A stretch of DNA of 64,000 bases from Roseivirga sp. E12 (GTDB lineage Bacteria > Bacteroidota > Bacteroidia > Cytophagales > Cyclobacteriaceae), in contig NZ_JAGFMD010000001.1 in NCBI RefSeq assembly GCF_017592825.1, positions 1,178,001 to 1,242,000 of the forward strand. Direction: 5' to 3'. Position 1 is the first letter of the stretch; every line of letters begins with the position of its first letter. A program made the position numbers and the translations under genes. This document shows, piece by piece, positions 27,918-38,199 of this stretch. Below the pieces are notes generated by a model. It was given only the letters and a program-made list of their open reading frames with translations. It ran no database searches and was not told the origin of the DNA.

Positions 27918-29861
27918 ATGAAATCAGGACAAAAAAGAGTAGTTATTGAAAACGTTTCCCCTGAAATCAATTGTGGTCAACATGCATCCAAAAGAGCTGT
28001 CGGACAGGCCTTTCAAGTAACTGCAGACCTACTAGCCGATGGACATGATGTGCTAAATGCACACATCAAATATAAGTTTGGCAATGCGCGGACATGGAAA
28101 TATACGCCAATGCATTTGACTGACAATGATGTTTTTGCTGGAGAGTTCGTAGCAGAAAAACAAGGAAACTATGCCTACACTGTTGAGGCTTGGGTTGATT
28201 ACCCACTAACATGGCAGCACAATATTGAGCGCAAAATTGCCGATCAGCAACATGTGGATGTTGAACTATTAGACGGAATCCAATATCTGGAAACTGCCCT
28301 CAAGTCTGCGAAGGAAGAGAAAGCCTATTTAGAAGAGCTGATAGAAGCTTTCAAAAAGCCAGAGTCTTATAACTATGCGATTGCCGAAGCACAGTCTAAA
28401 AGGCTACACACTATCTTTTTTGAAAATCCTACCAAAGAATTTGCGACTACTTACGACAAGGAACTTCCACTTTATGTAGATCGAAAAAAAGCTCTTTTCA
28501 GTACTTGGTATGAGTTCTTTCCAAGATCAACCGCCAAAAAAGAAGGCAAACATGGGACTTTCAAGGACTGCCTGGATGTAATCCCGTATGTTAAGCAATT
28601 GGGGTTTGACGTCATCTACTTCCCTCCGATTCACCCGATAGGTACTGCCCATAGAAAAGGAAAGAACAATACAACAACTGCTCTACCTGACGATGTAGGA
28701 GTGCCATGGGCTATAGGAAATAAAGAAGGAGGTCATAAGGACATTCTTCCAGAACTCGGCTCGTTGGCTGACTTCAAAAAAGTAATCAAAGCAGCGGCAG
28801 AAAGTGGCATCGAAATAGCGCTTGATTTTGCACTTCAATGTTCTCCCGACCACCCATACGTTAAAGAACATCCGACCTGGTTTAAATGGAGACCCGATGG
28901 CACGGTACAGTATGCCGAAAACCCTCCTAAAAAATATCAAGACATCTATCCTATCTACTTCGAGTCTGCAGACTGGGAGCCGATGTGGGATGAGTTTATC
29001 AGTATAGTACTTTATTGGAACAAACTGGGTGTCAAAATCTTCAGAGTGGATAACCCGCATACTAAACCTTTCGGTTTCTGGGAATATCTCATTGCAGAGG
29101 TTAAAAAGGTAGATCAAGATGTACTCTTCTTAGCTGAAGCCTTTACCAAGCCGAAAACCATGCAGCGCTTAGCAAAAATCGGTTTCAGCCAGGGTTATAC
29201 TTATTACACTTGGAGGAATAACAAAGCTGAGCTTATTGAATATATGACTGAGCTGTCTAAAGGTCCGATGAAGGATTACTTTAGGCCTAACTTTTGGCCT
29301 AACACACCAGACATCAACCCATGGATGTTACAGGGAGGCAATGAAAACCTCTATATTATCAGGCATATGATGGCATCCACGTTGTCTTCGAATTATGGGA
29401 TGTACGGCCCCGTTTATGAGCAAATAGACAATGCGGCTTATATCGGTAAAGAAGAATACCTAAACTCTGAGAAATATGAGGTAAGGCAGTGGGATTGGAC
29501 TAAGACCAACAAACTGACGCAGCTCATCACAAGAATCAATCAGATCCGAAATGAGCAATCAGCCTTTCAGTTCACCAATAATATCGACTTCTGTACGATA
29601 GAAAACGATCAAATACTCGCCTATTTCAAACAAAGCGAAGATGGGCAAAACAATATACTCTGCGTAGTAAACCTTGATCCTTATAACAAGCAAGGAGGCT
29701 GGGTTCAAGTCCCTAGACATAAAATGGGGATCTCTGGTGACACACCAATGCGGATGACTGATTTGGTTACTGGAAGCAGCTATATATGGAATCAAGAGTG
29801 GAATTTCGTTGAGCTCGACCCTTATCAAGTTCCTTACCATATATTTTCAATTCACTACTAA
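27918..29861 (+). CDS. glgE: Alpha-1,4-glucan:maltose-1-phosphate maltosyltransferase
   Basis: A 647-residue GH13_3 enzyme that transfers maltose from maltose-1-phosphate to the end of an alpha-1,4-glucan, making glycogen-like polymer without ADP-glucose. The N-terminal DUF3416-type domain (about 1-190) is followed by the catalytic barrel with FDVIYFPPIHPIGTAHRKGK. The nucleophile is D378 in FRVDNPHTKP and the acid/base E407 in FLAEAFTKPK. Length matches characterised GlgE proteins. It leads a tight operon with a maltokinase and glgB. An AAACGTTT palindrome lies in its own early coding sequence (27950-27957), possibly a second operator. Confidence 0.95.
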   Translation: MKSGQKRVVIENVSPEINCGQHASKRAVGQAFQVTADLLADGHDVLNAHIKYKFGNARTWKYTPMHLTDNDVFAGEFVAEKQGNYAYTVEAWVDYPLTWQHNIERKIADQQHVDVELLDGIQYLETALKSAKEEKAYLEELIEAFKKPESYNYAIAEAQSKRLHTIFFENPTKEFATTYDKELPLYVDRKKALFSTWYEFFPRSTAKKEGKHGTFKDCLDVIPYVKQLGFDVIYFPPIHPIGTAHRKGKNNTTTALPDDVGVPWAIGNKEGGHKDILPELGSLADFKKVIKAAAESGIEIALDFALQCSPDHPYVKEHPTWFKWRPDGTVQYAENPPKKYQDIYPIYFESADWEPMWDEFISIVLYWNKLGVKIFRVDNPHTKPFGFWEYLIAEVKKVDQDVLFLAEAFTKPKTMQRLAKIGFSQGYTYYTWRNNKAELIEYMTELSKGPMKDYFRPNFWPNTPDINPWMLQGGNENLYIIRHMMASTLSSNYGMYGPVYEQIDNAAYIGKEEYLNSEKYEVRQWDWTKTNKLTQLITRINQIRNEQSAFQFTNNIDFCTIENDQILAYFKQSEDGQNNILCVVNLDPYNKQGGWVQVPRHKMGISGDTPMRMTDLVTGSSYIWNQEWNFVELDPYQVPYHIFSIHY

Positions 29862-29870
29862 TTTGTAGCT

Positions 29871-31493
29871 ATGTCAGGCAAAGCAGTAAGTTCTAAAATG
29901 AATTGGCAACAGCTTTTCGAAGAAGAAGCATACAGAACTCAACTAAGCAATGAGGTTCTGCCTGCTTACATGATGACTACTCGGTGGTATGCTGCAAAAA
30001 CTCAAAAGGCTAAGACTTTTAGGATAGAGCAGTACATGCCCTTTCCCATGGAAAATGGAGAGACAGCCTATTTCGTGACACTTGAAATCAACTTTGAAGC
30101 AGGTTTCACGGAATATTACTTTATAACACTGGCCTTTGTAGACCAGTCTATCGAAATAGAGGAGAAAGGCAGAATTCAGGCCACTGAAATCGGGAATGAA
30201 AAGGGATGGATCATTGACGCCCTATACTACGAAAGCTTTAGAAAGGCACTATATGATCAAATCATATCTCAGAAATCGATAACGAATGGTAATACCAAAC
30301 TTATCTTCGAGCGAGGCAAAGTTTTAAGGTCAAGCCCTCCCTACTCAAGTTCTCAGGTAATGGGCTTCGACCAAAGTAATACGTCTATAGAGTACAATGG
30401 ACAATTCTTTTTCAAGGTCTACAGACGTCTCTTCCAGGATGACAACCCAGACCTAGAGCTTACCAAGTTCTTATCAGATGACAGTGACTTTAAAAACAGT
30501 CCAAAGTACGGTGGAAGCATTAGCTGGATAAAGAATGAATACGCCACACTCTCCATTGGCATTATGCAGGAGAAGGTGGGAAACATTGGTGAAGCCTGGA
30601 ATCATACACTTGATATGATGAGGGGTTATTTCGAACGAATCGAAGCTACAGACATTGATATCGCAGATATTCAATCCATACCTAGTTTCAGTCTGTGTAG
30701 TCCAGATGATTTAAAGTCAGACTTTAGGCTTCTTATTGGCGATGATGTTTTATCGAAAGTCGAGCAAATGGCGCTGCGCGTGGCGGAAATGCACGTAGCA
30801 CTATTTAAAAATAAAGTCGACACGAAATTCAACCCAATTCAATTCAATGGAGATTACACAGTTTGGCTGAAGAACAGGATCATCTACCAGCTCAATGCCA
30901 GGTTTATCTTAGTCGAAGAAAACTTTGATAAACTCGAAGGTCTAGCTAGGCAGTATGCCGAAGACTTTGTGTCCGAAAGAGAGGAAATAACGGCTCGCTT
31001 TTTAGCCTTTGACGAGGTGGAGCTTAATAGTAGTAGAATTAGAATTCACGGAGACTTGCACCTCGGGCAAATTCTCATGACCGAAGCAGATGATTTTTAC
31101 ATCATAGACTATGAAGGTGAGCCAGAAAGCACCATTCGCGATAGAAAAGTAAAGCAAACACCTCTAAAAGATGTGGCAGGTATGCTTAGAAGTTTTCACT
31201 ATGCCGTGTATGCTACCATTTTCGGTTCTAAGAACAGTTTCAAACTATCTCGAGAAGAACTTTTCGAGGCAGGTGAAAAATATTACCAGGCCATTTCAGC
31301 CGTATTTCTCAACCAATATGTCACTACGGCAATGAGTGATAATTTGGACATCGGTTATCAATCAGAAATCAAATACCTCTTGAAGTATCATTTGCTAGAA
31401 AAAGCGGTTTACGAAATTGGCTATGAATTAAAAGCCCGACCTGATTGGGTCATAATACCCCTGACCGGAATCAGACAAATATTAGAAGACTAA
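29871..31493 (+). CDS. mak: Maltokinase
   Basis: A 540-residue kinase of the Mak/Pep2 family, which phosphorylates maltose to maltose-1-phosphate, the donor for GlgE. The N-terminal cap has [20 protein letters not shown] (about 30-49). The kinase-like core carries the catalytic loop [13 protein letters not shown] and the metal-binding IIDYEGEPE in place of HxD and DFG motifs of other kinases. In many bacteria this domain is fused to trehalose synthase; here it is a separate protein. It begins nine bases after glgE and ends two bases before glgB, so all three should be co-translated. Confidence 0.9.
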   Translation: MSGKAVSSKMNWQQLFEEEAYRTQLSNEVLPAYMMTTRWYAAKTQKAKTFRIEQYMPFPMENGETAYFVTLEINFEAGFTEYYFITLAFVDQSIEIEEKGRIQATEIGNEKGWIIDALYYESFRKALYDQIISQKSITNGNTKLIFERGKVLRSSPPYSSSQVMGFDQSNTSIEYNGQFFFKVYRRLFQDDNPDLELTKFLSDDSDFKNSPKYGGSISWIKNEYATLSIGIMQEKVGNIGEAWNHTLDMMRGYFERIEATDIDIADIQSIPSFSLCSPDDLKSDFRLLIGDDVLSKVEQMALRVAEMHVALFKNKVDTKFNPIQFNGDYTVWLKNRIIYQLNARFILVEENFDKLEGLARQYAEDFVSEREEITARFLAFDEVELNSSRIRIHGDLHLGQILMTEADDFYIIDYEGEPESTIRDRKVKQTPLKDVAGMLRSFHYAVYATIFGSKNSFKLSREELFEAGEKYYQAISAVFLNQYVTTAMSDNLDIGYQSEIKYLLKYHLLEKAVYEIGYELKARPDWVIIPLTGIRQILED

Positions 31494-31495
31494 AT

Positions 31496-33448
<1,953 letters not shown>

Positions 33449-33457
33449 AGGAAGCGA

Positions 33458-35884
33458 TTGATGAATAGGTATTTATGTATTCACGGGCACTTTTATCAGC
33501 CCCCGAGGGAAAATGCGTGGTTAGAGAAGATAGAAATACAGCCCAGCGCATTTCCATATCACGATTGGAACGAGAGAATCACCAGAGAGAGTTATTATCC
33601 CAATGCTTTCTCCAGAGTGCTTAACGATCAGGGCAAGATCATAGATATTGTCAACAACTACTCCAAGATCAGTTTCAACTTTGGCCCTACCCTGCTTTCA
33701 TGGATGGAGCAGCATGCTCAAACCACCTATCAAGCGATCCTTGACTCTGACAAAGAGAGTATGGAAAACTTTGGTGGTCATGGGTCGGCAGTAGCACAGG
33801 TCTATAATCACATGATTATGCCTTTGGCCAACCGAAGAGACAAAGAAACTCAGATCGTTTGGGGTATTGAAGACTTCAAAAAACGTTTTGAACGCATGCC
33901 CGAAGGCATGTGGTTGGGTGAAGCCGCTGTAGATACTGAAACACTCGAACTAATGAGTGAACAAGGCATTAAGTATTCCTTGCTGGCTCCACGCCAGGCC
34001 GCTCGCTACCGAAAGGTTGGATCAAAAGACTGGATAGAGGGTATCGACCCCAACAAGCACTACAGTTATAAATTACCAAATGGAAAACGGATTGCTCTTT
34101 TCTTTTACGATGGACAGCGATCTCAAAATGTAGCTTTCAAGGGCATCCTACAAGATGGTAGACGTTTTGCCGAAGATCTAATGGAAGGCTATCGCGACAC
34201 CAACGAAAGAGAGTTTGTGCATATAGCGACAGACGGAGAAAGCTATGGTCACCATCACAAGAATGGCGACATGGCCCTAGCCTACTGTTTGAGGTACATT
34301 GAAGAAAACGACTTAACCAAACTGACTAACTATGGCCAGTACCTGGAAATGTTTGAACCAGAATACGAGGTTCAAATTCATGAAGACAGTTCATGGAGTT
34401 GTGTACATGGCGTAGAACGTTGGCGAAGCAACTGCGGTTGTCATACCGGTGGTGAAGGTCATTGGAATCAGAAGTGGCGTGAGCCATTGAGGACCGCACT
34501 TGACAATGCCCGCAATCATATGATTGACATCTATACAAAAGGCGTTTCAGGTTTCACTGAGGATCCTTGGGCCATGCGCAATGATTATATCCGAGTGATT
34601 ATGGATAGGTCAAAAGGAAACATGTCACAGTTCCTTAAGAAACATATCAAGCAGCAACTCACAGATGATGAAAGAACACATGTAATGCGTATGCTCGAAA
34701 TGCAACGCAACGCCATGTTAATGTATACGAGTTGTGGATGGTTCTTCAATGACATTTCGGGTATTGAGACACTTCAAATATTGCAATATGCCTGCCGCGC
34801 CATTCAATTGGCCGAAAGCGAGTCAGATCAAGAACTTGAAAACAAGTTTATCGAAGACCTAGCCAAAGCTGAAAGTAATGTACCAAGCGAAGGAACGGGA
34901 AAAGACATTTACCTGAAACATATACTTCCCTATCAGTTGTCCTTGACCCAGGTTGGTATGCATTACGCGGTGGCTTCACTCTTTGCTGACAATCCACAAA
35001 GTTTGACCGTTCTGAATTATGACTGCAAGAGTATCTTCTTTGAAAGAAAGAGTGCTGGACTACAAAAGCTTGCTTATGGCACAACAGTGGTTAATTCGAA
35101 AGTGACCACGTCTAAAAAAGAGTTCAGCTTTGTAGTCATCTATCTAGGACAACACCACCTCATTGGTGGAACCTCTAAAAGATTGTCTAAAAAGGAGTTC
35201 GAACCGATTTCATCAGCCCTTACGCAAGCCTTTGAGCGCAGTAATGTGGCCGAGGTAGTAGACATCATTAAAGAAAAATTCATAGCGCACACTTTCTCGT
35301 TTTTTGGAATGTTTAAGGATGAGCAAATGAAGTTGGTGAACCAATACCTTAAACAAAGTGAAGAACTGGCTTATGATTCCTATAGAAAGATCTATGATCG
35401 AAACTATGGTATCCTCAATGTCATGAAGGGTCAAAAGTTGCAAATTCCACCCACACTCAAGCAGAACATTGATGATGTTATCAATATTGAATTTAAAGAC
35501 CTTTTCACAAATGGTCATTTCAATATTGAACGGATGGAAGAGTTGGTAGATGAAACGCTCAAGTGGGATGTCAAATTGAACAATGAATTGATCGGTGCAC
35601 GACTCAATACCAAGTTGGACGAAATGTTCGACCAATTTGAGCAAGACAACGACATTAAACTCTTGGATGAAATTCTCAATGCACTCAAACTTGCCAAAAG
35701 AGTCAGTTTGAACCCACTACTGGTAAATCTCCAAAACGATGTCTTCGAATTGAGCAGGGATTTTCTTTCTGGAAGCAAAGTGCCTGTAGATGGAAACCAG
35801 ATAATTCTGGAAACCTTGGAGAATATCGCTATAGAAATAGGTGTTGATCTCAGCTTTATCAAAAGCCAAGCAATTGATGCCTAA
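33458..35884 (+). CDS. GH57-type alpha-amylase/DUF3536 protein
   Basis: An 808-residue cytoplasmic protein of the glycoside hydrolase 57/DUF3536 family. The N-terminal catalytic (beta/alpha)7 barrel has YLCIHGHFYQPPRENAW at the start, PEGMWLGEAAVDTETLEL (likely nucleophile Glu, about 145-162) and IATDGESYGHHHKNGD (likely acid Asp, about 263-278). A C-terminal DUF3536 region of over 400 residues follows. Known GH57 enzymes act on alpha-1,4-glucans as amylases, glucanotransferases or branching enzymes; the exact activity here is not known. As the fourth gene of the glgE operon, it probably trims or remodels glycogen and could release maltose. Confidence 0.85.
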   Translation: MMNRYLCIHGHFYQPPRENAWLEKIEIQPSAFPYHDWNERITRESYYPNAFSRVLNDQGKIIDIVNNYSKISFNFGPTLLSWMEQHAQTTYQAILDSDKESMENFGGHGSAVAQVYNHMIMPLANRRDKETQIVWGIEDFKKRFERMPEGMWLGEAAVDTETLELMSEQGIKYSLLAPRQAARYRKVGSKDWIEGIDPNKHYSYKLPNGKRIALFFYDGQRSQNVAFKGILQDGRRFAEDLMEGYRDTNEREFVHIATDGESYGHHHKNGDMALAYCLRYIEENDLTKLTNYGQYLEMFEPEYEVQIHEDSSWSCVHGVERWRSNCGCHTGGEGHWNQKWREPLRTALDNARNHMIDIYTKGVSGFTEDPWAMRNDYIRVIMDRSKGNMSQFLKKHIKQQLTDDERTHVMRMLEMQRNAMLMYTSCGWFFNDISGIETLQILQYACRAIQLAESESDQELENKFIEDLAKAESNVPSEGTGKDIYLKHILPYQLSLTQVGMHYAVASLFADNPQSLTVLNYDCKSIFFERKSAGLQKLAYGTTVVNSKVTTSKKEFSFVVIYLGQHHLIGGTSKRLSKKEFEPISSALTQAFERSNVAEVVDIIKEKFIAHTFSFFGMFKDEQMKLVNQYLKQSEELAYDSYRKIYDRNYGILNVMKGQKLQIPPTLKQNIDDVINIEFKDLFTNGHFNIERMEELVDETLKWDVKLNNELIGARLNTKLDEMFDQFEQDNDIKLLDEILNALKLAKRVSLNPLLVNLQNDVFELSRDFLSGSKVPVDGNQIILETLENIAIEIGVDLSFIKSQAIDA

Positions 35885-35894
35885 TGACTAGTCT

Positions 35895-35921
35895 GGAAAT
35901 TCTCATCACGTGAGAATTTCC
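35895..35921 (+). terminator. Hairpin closing the glgE operon
   Basis: GGAAATTCTCA (35895-35905), loop TCACG, TGAGAATTTCC (35911-35921): a perfect 11-bp stem ten bases after the GH57 gene. The T tract after it is weak, so it may protect the 3' end rather than terminate strongly. Confidence 0.6.
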
Positions 35922-35990
35922 GTATTTAGCTCATGGCTCAAGTTCGTCTATACATAATCTTTCTTAAAGTGTGCTAAAAGCAGTCACACT

Positions 35991-36059
35991 GTGTACGTTT
36001 TCAGTACACATAAAATTGTACGAAAACGATCATCATAATTTATATGTCTGATTATCAGA
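35991..36059. promoter_or_regulatory. Inverted repeats upstream of the sigma-54-like promoter
   Basis: GTGTAC-N7-GTACAC at 35991-36009 and TCTGA-TTA-TCAGA at 36047-36059 are two perfect inverted repeats, 13 and more bases upstream of the sigma-54-like promoter. Either could bind an activator of the NtrC type; no regulator gene lies nearby to support a name. Confidence 0.4.
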
Positions 36060-36071
36060 TAATTATAATTA

Positions 36072-36088
36072 TTGGCACAGCCATTGCA
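36072..36088 (+). promoter_or_regulatory. Sigma-54-type promoter (-24/-12)
   Basis: TTGGCACAGCCATTGCA at 36072-36088 matches the sigma-54 consensus YTGGCACGNNNNTTGCW at every fixed position but one (A for the G after GGCAC). The invariant GG (36074-36075) and GC (36086-36087) are separated by exactly ten bases. The predicted start near 36099 leaves a leader of about 22 bases before the ATG at 36121. No TAnnTTTG box is seen in the same interval. Confidence 0.6.
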
Positions 36089-36120
36089 AACTATTGGGCA
36101 GGTCAGTAAAAACAACAATT

Positions 36121-36516
36121 ATGAAAAGCCCAATAGTCAACAAAACAAAAAACAACAGTCGCTCAAATGTTCGCAACTTCAGTGCAATCATTGCCATAAT
36201 GCTTGCAGCTGTCACACTACTTCAAGCCAGCAACCTCAAGTCAAATGAGCTTGCAGAAAGTAAAATGTCAATATTAGAGATGGAGTTAATCTCAGAAATT
36301 GAACAGTTCTTGGCGGAAGAAGAACTCTCTTTAGAAGAAGAGATTGTAATGGAAATGGAAGAAGATGCTGCCCAGGAAATCAGTGTCTATGACAACGACA
36401 ATAATCTTCTTGCCTCTGGCAACCCTGAAAATAACGATGAACTTAGAAAGCTTGTGAATCAAGCAGAGTACCTAAGCAGCCTCGGAAACAAAGAATATTA
36501 CAGAATCGCTGAGTAA
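36121..36516 (+). CDS. Small exported acidic protein of unknown function
   Basis: A 131-residue protein, ATG at 36121. Residues 18-37 form a signal peptide or membrane anchor (NFSAIIAIMLAAVTLLQAS) after a basic start. Residues 51-85 are strikingly acidic (EEEL, LEEEIVMEMEED). The C-terminal half (EISVYDNDNNLLASGNPENN, then LRKLVNQAEYLSSLGNKEYY) looks like a compact conserved module and resembles short proteins I associate with other Cytophagales, but I cannot name it. It is transcribed from a sigma-54-like promoter and ends before a strong terminator, so it is a monocistronic gene. No function is proposed. Confidence 0.75.
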   Translation: MKSPIVNKTKNNSRSNVRNFSAIIAIMLAAVTLLQASNLKSNELAESKMSILEMELISEIEQFLAEEELSLEEEIVMEMEEDAAQEISVYDNDNNLLASGNPENNDELRKLVNQAEYLSSLGNKEYYRIAE

Positions 36517-36552
36517 CTTGGCGTAAGTCTATTAGGGTTAAATATTGGTTGT

Positions 36553-36578
36553 AAGCCGGTCGCAAGACCGGCTTTTTT
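36553..36578 (+). terminator. Rho-independent terminator
   Basis: AAGCCGGTC (36553-36561), loop GCAA, GACCGGCTT (36566-36574), then T to 36578. A strong GC-rich stem closing the small acidic protein gene. Confidence 0.92.
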
Positions 36579-36594
36579 AATGCCACAAAATGAA

Positions 36595-36623
36595 AAAGCG
36601 GTCGTCAAGGCAACGACCGCTTT
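36595..36623 (-). terminator. Rho-independent terminator on the minus strand
   Basis: AAAGCGGTCGT (36595-36605) pairs with ACGACCGCTTT (36613-36623). Read on the minus strand the stem is followed by a T run, so it ends the CBM48 gene. With the hairpin at 36553 it forms a back-to-back terminator pair. Confidence 0.88.
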
Positions 36624-36665
36624 AGAGTTCTCAACGAGAACCACCTATGGATTTTTACAAGAAGC

Positions 36666-36974
36666 TTAAACTGTAACTACAGAATTCTCTTCGTATGTCA
36701 AGTTATTCGACACATACTTATCGGCTTCCCAATCATTCTCCCAAGTCTCACCATCAATTAAGTATCTAAATTGATACTCTTTACCTGTCTCCAGTTTGAC
36801 GGTTGCTTTGAAAGCACCTGATTTCAATTTCTTCATTTCGATTGCTGACTCGTCCCAATCGTTGAACTCACCAACCACGGCTACTTTATTCGCTTCTGGT
36901 GCTACTTTTGCACTTAATTGAAAAGTTACGTTAGCCTCTGGCTTAGTTTTTAAGTATTGTTTCTTAATGCTCAT
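36666..36974 (-). CDS. Stand-alone CBM48 (AMPK-beta-like glycogen-binding) protein
   Basis: A 102-residue cytoplasmic protein made almost wholly of one CBM48/isoamylase N-terminal domain. Typical positions are VAVVGEFNDWDE (about 32-43), the strand pair GAFKATVKLETGKEYQFRYL split over 53-72, and a final DGETWENDWEADKYVSNNLT region. The Trp residues and N in FNDW are those that bind glycogen in AMPK beta and GlgB domains. No catalytic domain is attached. It lies beside the glg operon, so a role as a glycogen-binding adaptor or particle protein is a reasonable inference. Two LacI-type palindromes lie upstream. Confidence 0.82.
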   Translation of the reverse strand: MSIKKQYLKTKPEANVTFQLSAKVAPEANKVAVVGEFNDWDESAIEMKKLKSGAFKATVKLETGKEYQFRYLIDGETWENDWEADKYVSNNLTYEENSVVTV

Positions 36975-37046
36975 GTCAAAAATAATTTCCTAGACAAAGG
37001 TTGGCCCAATCTGAAATCAGCACAAACATGTGAGAAAAAAAGTGGT

Positions 37047-37057
37047 GAAACGTTTGC
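37047..37057. promoter_or_regulatory. LacI-type operator-like palindrome
   Basis: GAAACGTTTGC with the perfect core AAACGTTT, about 75 bases upstream of the CBM48 start on the minus strand. It resembles the site over the glgE promoter. Confidence 0.4.
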
Positions 37058-37103
37058 ACTGCCAACCAATCACTAACTCACTATAATACAGCCATTTCCA
37101 AAT

Positions 37104-37117
37104 AACAAACGTTTGTT
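37104..37117. promoter_or_regulatory. Perfect 14-bp LacI-type operator-like palindrome
   Basis: AACAAACGTTTGTT is a perfect 14-base palindrome with a central CG, the hallmark of LacI-family operators. It lies between the divergent CBM48 and GSCFA genes, 53 bases from the related site at 37047. Confidence 0.5.
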
Positions 37118-37207
37118 TTTTACCCAGACATAGGCAACCGATTCCATAGATCAGTCATTGTAGCCATGTCATCAAAACATGAGTCGCATTTAGCAAAAAA
37201 GATAAAG

Positions 37208-37215
37208 TATCTTTG
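37208..37215 (+). promoter_or_regulatory. Predicted -7 element of the GSCFA gene
   Basis: TATCTTTG matches the Bacteroidota TAnnTTTG element exactly but lies only three bases before the ATG at 37219. Either the transcript is nearly leaderless or translation begins further downstream. No clear -33 element is present. Confidence 0.35.
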
Positions 37216-37218
37216 ATC

Positions 37219-38199
37219 ATGTTTCGAACCGAAATTGAAAGACTCAAAACACCCTTTTCAATCAGTCATCAAGACCGGTTGATCACGCTCGGATCGTGCT
37301 TCTCAGATGAAATAGGCAAGCGCCTTAAGTCCAATAAATTTGAGACATTAACAAATCCGTTCGGGACAATTTTCGATCCCCTCTCCCTCTTTGAACTGAT
37401 AGATATGGCCCTGGAACCCTCAACAGTTCTGGAAGATGCTATGCTACACCGAGATGGCCTTTACTATAATTATAAACTCCACTCTTCCTTTAGAAGTGAA
37501 ACCAGAGAAGGATTACTCGAAACCATCCAACATCAAATGAGTCTTACAAATCAAAGACTGGTTGATGCAAAGGTGCTCTTTCTCACATTTGGTACGGCAT
37601 GGGTTTATCAGACCAAAGACACTCAAATGCTGGTAGCTAACTGTCATAAGCAGCCTCAAAAGAAATTCAGGAAGTATCTGCTCACCGTTGAAGAGATCAT
37701 GACGAGTTTCATGAGTATCAAGGAATCCATTCAAGAAATCAACCCAGATATTCAAATTGTATTGACAGTCAGTCCTGTTAGGCATACCAGAGAAACTTTG
37801 AGCCTAAATGCCACCAGTAAAGCAGTACTGAGACTTGCCTGCCATTACCTCTCTGATATGGCAGAGGACGTTCATTACTTTCCATCTTACGAAATCCTTA
37901 CAGATGATTTAAGGGACTATCGGTTTTACGAGAAAGACTTGATTCACCCAAATGAACAGGCCATTGATTACATCTGGGACATCTTCATAAATACGTTTTG
38001 TTCAGCGGATACCAAAAAGACATTAAATGAATGGGCAAGGGTCAAAAAGGCACTGGCCCATCGGCCTTTCAACCCAGAGGAGAAAAAACATCAGGACTTT
38101 CTACGTCAGACTTTGTCGAGACTCGAAAACTTAAAGAGTCGACTTAATGTTGAAGCTGAGATAAAAAGTATCAAATCACGACTAGAAACACATGGCTGA
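37219..38199 (+). CDS. GSCFA domain protein
   Basis: A 326-residue cytoplasmic protein of the GSCFA family, named for the conserved motif seen here as [13 protein letters not shown] (about 25-37). Further family stretches are [12 protein letters not shown] (about 46-57), [13 protein letters not shown] and [12 protein letters not shown], with the C-terminal [19 protein letters not shown]. The GSCF serine, D and H pattern is that of SGNH/GDSL-type hydrolases, so esterase activity is likely but unproven. The ATG at 37219 is used; the TTG two codons earlier is less likely. The end overlaps the next gene by eight bases. Confidence 0.85.
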   Translation: MFRTEIERLKTPFSISHQDRLITLGSCFSDEIGKRLKSNKFETLTNPFGTIFDPLSLFELIDMALEPSTVLEDAMLHRDGLYYNYKLHSSFRSETREGLLETIQHQMSLTNQRLVDAKVLFLTFGTAWVYQTKDTQMLVANCHKQPQKKFRKYLLTVEEIMTSFMSIKESIQEINPDIQIVLTVSPVRHTRETLSLNATSKAVLRLACHYLSDMAEDVHYFPSYEILTDDLRDYRFYEKDLIHPNEQAIDYIWDIFINTFCSADTKKTLNEWARVKKALAHRPFNPEEKKHQDFLRQTLSRLENLKSRLNVEAEIKSIKSRLETHG

